64,000 nt of DNA, taken from the NCBI GenBank assembly GCA_028671895.1, contig CM053796.1, positions 34,718,860-34,782,859 on the forward strand, read 5' to 3'. Below are positions 57,966 through 64,000 of this stretch, piece after piece. Position 1 is the stretch's first letter. Each line of letters opens with the position of its first letter. The notes beneath the pieces are model-generated. The model worked only from the letters and a program-made list of their open reading frames with translations, was not told where the DNA came from and did not search any database. Source of the stretch: Oenanthe sinensis. Lineage: Eukaryota > Streptophyta > Magnoliopsida > Apiales > Apiaceae. Position numbers and translations under genes: made by a program.

Positions 57966-60465
57966 TTAAGGATCAAGGTTATTAGCTCCAGCACCAGACG
58001 GTCCAGCATTGTGAGCATCATTCACAAAGCCTCCCATTGTCACAGCCTGTAGAAGTGCATTATGCGGTCCCATGTAGTAACCTGGTCCCATTGCCACTGG
58101 CTCGCCTCTCAATGTGCTACGCTCACCACCTTCAGCTTCACGGAAGCGGTTCAGGTAGAAGGTGAGTGGCTCAATGTAGTCGTCAAACCCCAGATTGCTC
58201 ATCGCCCAAATCACATCTTCTGCAGTGATGGTCTTGCGCTGCTCGTTCTGGCACCGAACGTTTGCTTCACTTGTTACAAAGCTGATAAACTCAGACACAC
58301 TTTCTTGTACTAGTTCTTTGGCATCATCAGAGATTTTGGCATGGGCAGGGATGCTTTTCCGCATAAGGCGTATCACATTTGCAATGGGCATGAACTGATC
58401 TTGTTCTCTCACGATGCATTCTTCAGCTCCTGGATTATAGTCAATCCCCATACTCAACGTCCCTATTGAAAGGTATACAAACAGATATATACCTCAAGTT
58501 GGTTGGAATTTGTTGCTAAAGCTGGGGAAATTGATGGAAAGCTAGACCAATGTATACATGTTTATCTTAAACTAATTTAAAGGTAAACTCTTTTTTCCCT
58601 TTCCAAAATCTCAAGAATCAAGATATATATGGAGTCAACTAATAAGTAAAGTCCCATGTCACTTTTGTAAAATTAATTTATCTCAAAATACTTGTCATTC
58701 TCTTTTTTCAAAACAATTTTTTAAAAAACTTTTCCAAAAATTACCCTTATATTACTATTTCTAATGTTTGATTAATTTAAATATACAAACAACTTATCTA
58801 TATTTAATGCAATTATTAGGGATAAAGAGGAAACAAATTATCTACCTACCTTTTATTTAAGATACGTATTTTTTTCAAAAGTGACATGTATAATGGGACA
58901 AGGGGTAACTAATTAACTACAACCAAACCACCTCTACGATCACCATGTTTCAATTTAAAAATATATCAGAGGGTTTATCTCCAATATCTTCAAACATATA
59001 AAAATCATAAGGAAGAGACTACACATAATATTAAATATTAACATATCTATTGTTTTCTTAAAAAAACACATCTATTGTTTAATCATACATCTAATTCTAA
59101 ATATATAATTTTATTCATACACCAATTATAAACTTTTTATATTGAGGTTCCATTTATTAAATAGTTAGAGAAAATTAAATATTTTGAAAATATCTTTTCC
59201 ACCTTTTAAAAACAGGAATATCCTTTTTACTAATTTTATTAAACAAACAAATATGAAAAAAGTTTAAAAATATATTTTGTAAAAGAATAATTTAAATCAA
59301 ATAATCAAAAACTTAACTATTAATCAAAAAATAAAATACGGGTAATTGAAAAGAAAGTATATAACCTAAAATATTATATATAAATATTATTGTGTTATAT
59401 AATTATTGGTTAACAAAAATGACTTGGGAACACACAAGTACACAACTGTCCAAATATTTAGTGTTCAAATACTGGGGCCGATCCACGTTTAGAATGGAAT
59501 AACCAAAGAAAATGTCATGGAATGGAGTAGATTGAGCAAAGAATGTAAATTCCTAATAAGCAAACTAGTTTGCTTGTATATATGTACCATATTAGCGAAA
59601 AGAATAATCAAATAACTAAAGTGATTTATGACCGGATATATAATAAAAAAAACAGGATCATGCTAAGAATAAACTTGCAATTTATTATAATAAATATATA
59701 ATTAGGATTTATATGTTTTATAAAATATATTGCGGAACAAGTATAATATAACTTGGCTAAACTTTTGTCTATAAAATTAATATAGGGCTTCAATTTAATT
59801 TAATTTCTAACATGCACGAAAATGAATCGGTGATTTATGCAACTATTTTTCTAGGTTTTTTTAAAAAAGAAAAGCTATATTAATTGATAATTTAAATTTT
59901 GAAATCCAATTACAAAAAGATTAACATATGTAAGTTATACCAACATCATTAAAAATGTGATAATTTTTTTGAATTTACAACAAAAATATGTGTTCAATAA
60001 TAAGAGAGATAATTGACATATGTAATTATATACATATCATCCACCTTCTCATATAACAGTGATCAAATAATTGAAAAAAGGCCTAACCATAAGATCGAAG
60101 AGAGACATGAAATTTTAAGAGATGCTGTACAAATTGCATGCTTATAATCTAACACTATTGTTGATCAAATCAATAATCAATCACACAAATACAGACATAC
60201 AATCCTCGATCATATATATACATACATGCAAACAATTAATCTTTCCCACACATACCAAGCAGAGAGGAACGAACATATATATACATATACACATAATTAG
60301 AACACACACATATATATTCATAAGAAATGGTAAAATGATAAGAAACGCAGCTGGAGAGTGAGAATGGGTGTGTTTAATTATTTTACCAGAAGCAGGAATC
60401 TGTTGTTGCTGAGGGTTCCTTTGGTATCCCCGAAAGCCTCTGCCTTGTTGATTTATTCTCTCCAT
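57966..60465 (-). CDS. L1L: LEC1-like NF-YB, array copy 3
   Basis: Exons 60465-60387 and 58462-57966 join in phase 1 to 191 aa. The N-terminus MERINQQGRGFRGYQRNPQQ is nearly that of copy 1. The B domain reads REQDQFMPIANVIRLMRK, AHAKISDDAKELVQES and RCQNEQRKTITAEDV, keeping the LEC1-type Asp and the QES substitution. The acceptor is AATAG instead of AACAG, still valid. The C-terminus GFVNDAHNAGPSGAGANNLD is shared by the array. Relative to copy 1 it lacks about 16 residues after the histone fold (part of the MTRRSVDG..PPTFAP stretch). An RY plus ABRE pair precedes it. Frame intact. Confidence 0.9.
58463..60386. other. Intron of L1L copy 3
   Basis: 1.92 kb. It contains a Stowaway-like element at about 58650-58905 with ends GTCCCATGTCACTTTTG and CAAAAGTGACATGTATAATG, and the array-wide intron end near 60045-60386. 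No other gene. Confidence 0.55.
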
Positions 60466-60586
60466 CTCTCTCTAAGTTATTTCTCTCTCTCTCTGCTCTG
60501 AGAAGTGAGTACTGCCAAATGAACATGCAATAAGTAGAGAAAGTAGAGTGGAGTAAGTTGAAAATAAAAAGAAAAGAGAGAGGAGT

Positions 60587-60603
60587 TGCATGGTACACGT
60601 GGC
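60587..60603 (-). promoter_or_regulatory. RY motif next to an ABRE/G-box, L1L copy 3
   Basis: TGCATG at 60587-60592 and ACACGTGGC at 60595-60603 have the same spacing and orientation as at copy 1. The pair lies about 122-138 bases upstream of the ATG at 60465. Confidence 0.55.
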
Positions 60604-61678
60604 AGAGAGGCGTGATGAACATTGAAGAAGAAGTCACAATAGGGCAATACATACAAATTGGTCTTTGCTTATCTCTAGTCACTTTATTATCATAGTAATA
60701 GCTGGCTGGGGAAGAGGCCCTATGTATACTGACCAAAGGGAGTTACGTTTGACTGTTAGAGCATCTACAACACTCTTTAAACATGTTTTTAAATTGAAAT
60801 ATAAAGAGAATATCTACTTAAATTAGTGTTTCAAGAGAGCTTTTTAAAAAACTTAATTAATTATCTCCTCTCTTTCCTCTGTTTTAAAAAATCACCAGGT
60901 GCTCTTAACTTATTTTTAATTAATAAAATAATGATTTCGTTTCAATTTCTCCGCTACTTTATCATAATTGAGTTTAAAATATAAATAAAATTATTAATTA
61001 AGAACCCTTATAAGAAGTATTGTTGTAGTTTGACACGTAAACCAATGTATTGACTTGTATAAAAAGCCTATTATTTATATTATTTTTGGGAAAGAATTAG
61101 GACACTCTTCGAGATGATGCTAATCCTCCCAAGTCCCAACCAAAATTCATTGAAGCATCCCCATCTACGCTGCATTCATTGTGTGTGTGTGTCTTATCTG
61201 TGCATACAAACTCACTTGTACTCCCCTGTCCCAATTTATCTGTCATTGTCAAATTGATCGAAAATTTTATATATTATGTAGTTAAGAAAAATTATATTAT
61301 TAGAAAGTATATGTAATTTACTTTAAAATACAATTTTTAATTTTTCAAAATTATAAATTAATAATTTTAATTATGAATCAAAATTTGGTCAATTTGACCA
61401 TGAATTTTGGAACTCCCTCGGTCCCAAATTAGTAGTTACTTTTGAGAAAAAATTTATCCCATAATATATCTCTTTTCAATGTAATTTTACATGAAAAAAA
61501 TTTCGAAATAACTATTTGACTAAAGTATTGATACTATTAGTAATTAATGTAATACAGTTATCATTCAAATTATTTATTGAAACTATATCAATCAATGTAA
61601 TTAATATGGATACAAATGAAAAATAATTTTTATTTTCTTTTCCATCTTAGTGATGGCGATTCTCTCACTTATAGTATA
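60604..61678. other. Upstream flank of L1L copy 3 with an insertion
   Basis: The promoter text of copy 1 (GACTGTTACTCCCAAGTCCC) is interrupted here after GACTGTTA by about 365 bases (60759-61122) that begin GAGCATCTACAACACTC, the same kind of end as the MITE in the copy 2 promoter. It resumes at CCTCCCAAGTCCC. Further Stowaway-like ends lie at about 61223 and 61412. Confidence 0.5.
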
Positions 61679-61909
61679 CTCCCTCTGTTCCCTAATAATA
61701 GTTTTTTGACTTTTTGATTTTTTGACTTTAGGAATAAAAAATACATACATATATTTAACCAAAATTAAAAAAAATTATATCAAATAAAAATTTAGAATTT
61801 AAATTTTTATATGATATAAAAATTAAAGCTAATATTAATTATAACTATGTATTTTTTACTCCTAAATATGTGTGTCAAAAAGTTAAAAACTATTTTTAAA
61901 ATCGGGAAG
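61679..61909. mobile_element. Stowaway MITE, degenerate
   Basis: The left end CTCCCTCTGTTCCCTAATAA follows TA. The right end TAAAATCGGGAAG precedes TA. Inner arms CTATTATTAGGG/AGTTTTTTGACTTTTT and AAAAAGTTAAAAACTATTTT are complementary. 231 bases, no coding sequence. Confidence 0.65.
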
Positions 61910-62022
61910 TAAGATTTCAGAGATTTTTTTAAAAAAAAGGAAAAGAAAGAAAAGTATTTATTATTTTATTTCATATATTCCCTTTTTTAAATGGAAAGGA
62001 AAAGAAATTAAAAACAAGAATA

Positions 62023-62367
62023 TCTGTATTGTATTATTATAGCCGAAAGATTAAAAAATTTAGTCGGTCGGTCTATCGGTACTTGGTATTAAATATAATA
62101 TTACTTATTATAATATGGGCGCTGTCTATATACATATCTATATCAATTAAAATTTTACTTTTTAGACTCAATTATATATTTATTATAACATTGATCTAAA
62201 TTGTAACATATTTATATTAAATAGAATAAATTTATATAAAATAAGAGAACATATCATATTAACATAAATTCTTAATATTATAAAATTTTATATTAAATAT
62301 TAATAAAAATAAAAAATTAATTTATTTAAATATTAGTTATCCGTGTTTCACACGGGTTATAAGCTTT
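62023..62367 (+). mobile_element. Short degenerate Helitron relative
   Basis: The 5' end TCTGTATTGTATTATTATAG with GCCGAAAGATT, preceded by A, matches the start of the Helitron at 17907. The 3' hairpin CCGTGTTTCACACGG is followed by GTTATAAGCTTT where the intact copy has GTTATAAGCTAG. At 345 bases it is an internally deleted relative in the opposite orientation. Confidence 0.7.
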
Positions 62368-62654
62368 ATAATGTTAAAAAGATAAAAATATAAGTTGAAT
62401 TTAACAATTATGAGGAAAGATGTGTCTCGTGATAAGAGTATAATATCACTAAAAAAATCTCTACTATAAATATGTCCTATATTACATACGCACCGAGAAA
62501 CGAGAAAGAGTAGCAATATGGTAAATTGATTTTCATATTTATTAAATTTGAAATGCATAAGCAATACACGTACGTTTTATTTAACTTCATCACAGATATT
62601 AATTATTATTTTTTTGAAAGTAATCACATATATTAATTACTAGATATAAGTAAC

Positions 62655-63657
62655 GGGTTAAATCTCAAAGTGCTCACTGAAGTGAAGGGCATGTATCAAA
62701 TAGGTGACTCTAGTTATCGACTTATCGGGGTCTCGTTTGTTCTACTATAGTCGAGAGTGATGATAGTGTCGTTAGTCAACTTGTGTTGACTAACGGAAAA
62801 TGAATAGTAACGTTAAATTTTAACGGAAAATATTAAATATATATTCAGAATTTAAAATGAAAAGCTTAAATTTTAATTTTATATTTTTAAAATTTTAAAA
62901 TCAGAATAAGAATATTTTTAAAATTTTAAAATCGGATTTTTTTTAAAAAAAAATAAAATCAGATTAAGATTTGAAAATAATTTTTTTTTAAATTTTAAAA
63001 TCAGAATATGAATTTTTTAAAAATTTTAAAATTTTAAAATCAGAATTTTTTTTAAAATTTTAAAATCAGATTAAGATTTGAAAATATTTTTTTAAAAAAA
63101 TTTTTAAAATCAGAACAAGAATTTTTAAAAAAATTTAAAATTTTAAATCGGAATTTTTTTTAAAATTTTAAAATCAGATTAAGATTTGAAAATAATTTTT
63201 TCAAAAAAATTTGAAAATCAGAATATGAATTTTTTTAAAATTTTAAAATCAGAATTTTTTAAAAAAAATTTAAAATCAGATTAAAATTTGAAAATATTTT
63301 TTTTAAAAAAATTTTAAAATCGGAATAAGAATTTTTTTTAAATTTTAAAATTTTAAATCGGATTTTTTTTAAAAAAATTAAAATTAGATTAAGATTTGAA
63401 AATAATTTTTTTTAATTTTTTAAAATCAGAATAAGAATTTTTAAAAAAAATTAAAAAAAATTATTTTTTTTAAAAAAAAATAAAATCATATTAAGATTTG
63501 CCACGTCACCGCCACATCACTTCCCGTTATGTCATCAAGTCAAACTAACGGCTATGTCATCACTGTCAACTAGAGTGGTGCAAATGAGATGTCAATAACT
63601 AGAGTGACTAATCTGATACCAGCCTCTTACTTCAGTGAGCACTTTGAGATTTAACCC
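62655..63657. mobile_element. MULE-type MITE with perfect 10-base target duplication
   Basis: Both ends start GGGTTAAATCTCAAAGTGCT (the right one reverse-complemented) and stay identical for about 29 bases, similar for about 70. TATAAGTAAC flanks the element at 62645-62654 and 63658-63667. The interior from about 62860 to 63500 is a degenerate minisatellite. 1003 bases, non-coding. Confidence 0.9.
62860..63500. repeat. A/T minisatellite inside the MULE-type MITE
   Basis: Words such as AAAATCAGATTAAGATTTGA and AAAATCAGAATAAGAATTTT, separated by runs of T and A, recur about every 80-110 bases with many length changes. The strand is strongly biased: A and T runs with few Cs. Confidence 0.75.
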
Positions 63658-63737
63658 TATAAGTAACTAGTAACTTGGTATTTTGTCTTGACCTTGAACT
63701 TGGCAAATGGTTTAAGCTAGCCAGCCAAGCTACCTTT

Positions 63738-63981
63738 TCACTTTTAAAAAAAAATATTTGAAAATAATTGTACACTTCAATTTTTAATATAAAATTTAAT
63801 CTAGTTTATATTTTCAAAATCAATTATATTCCACATATCTTGAATTTATATTTTCAAGATCAATTTTATACCATACATTATATTAATTGAATGCAATACA
63901 TATGAGTACAACCTATCAACAATAAGTTTCCTTAATATGCGTTATTTTTTGAAAGTGGACTATTAATATGAAACGGTGGAG
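63738..63981. mobile_element. Stowaway MITE, left end eroded
   Basis: The body follows the element at 46742-47011 in order (AAAATTTAATCTA.TTTATATTTTC, ATTCCA.ATATCT, TGAGTACAAC..ATCAACAATAA). The right end ATGAAACGGTGGAG precedes TA. The outer left end is missing or changed. Confidence 0.7.
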
Positions 63982-64000
63982 TATCAAATATCACCGGTTG

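Noticed and set aside
1..64000. CRISPR arrays, operons or ribosome-binding sites
   Set aside because: The window is plant nuclear DNA with spliced genes; no spaced repeat array of CRISPR form was seen.

Overview
The window is nuclear DNA of a eudicot plant. It is AT-rich, its genes have many short GT-AG introns, the families are plant types (G-type lectin receptor kinase, DUR3 urea transporter, LEC1-like NF-YB, FBA-type F-box), and non-autonomous transposons (Stowaway, MULE, hAT, Helitron, TRIM) fill the spaces. I cannot name the species. Almost every gene is on the minus strand. All exon coordinates were placed by hand from splice motifs, reading frame and family resemblance.

Layout. (1) 1-2.1 kb: first exon of a plant coiled-coil gene, possibly cut by the window edge. 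(2) 3.5-12.5 kb: an S-domain receptor kinase locus duplicated in tandem. The copy at 7.5-11.7 kb is complete (8 exons, 849 aa). The copy at 3.5-4.7 kb keeps only the last three exons and is broken. (3) 12.5-20 kb: a repeat zone with a CGGATCGG-rich element, two F-box remnants, a 1.6 kb Helitron and a MULE-type MITE. (4) 20.4-24.0 kb: intact DUR3 (9 exons, 717 aa). (5) 26.1-27.7 kb: a PTRHD1-type peptidyl-tRNA hydrolase gene with shifted reading frames. (6) 28.8-36.5 kb: an intact acetoacetyl-CoA thiolase gene (AACT, 13 coding exons) with a candidate 14th exon that would give a peroxisomal -SKL ending. (7) 38.8-39.4 kb: a TRM10 remnant lacking its catalytic middle. (8) 39.7-61 kb: a tandem array of LEC1-like NF-YB genes (three intact two-exon copies and one truncated copy), with a frameshifted kelch-type gene between the truncated copy and the first intact copy. 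(9) 61-64 kb: Stowaway, Helitron and MULE elements.

Biology. AACT condenses two acetyl-CoA at the entry of the cytosolic mevalonate pathway; DUR3 imports urea with protons; the NF-YB copies should act as the B subunit of an embryo-type NF-Y complex. These genes do not form one pathway. Their order has a likely historical cause: in Arabidopsis L1L, TRM10 and AACT1 are also close neighbours on chromosome 5 (from memory), so the 29-60 kb block looks like an old syntenic segment in which TRM10 has decayed and L1L has multiplied.

Most notable points: the alternative -SKL exon of AACT and a duplicated decoy acceptor beside it; the L1L array, in which two copies keep an RY plus ABRE pair that the middle copy has lost; and several transposons with readable termini and target-site duplications.
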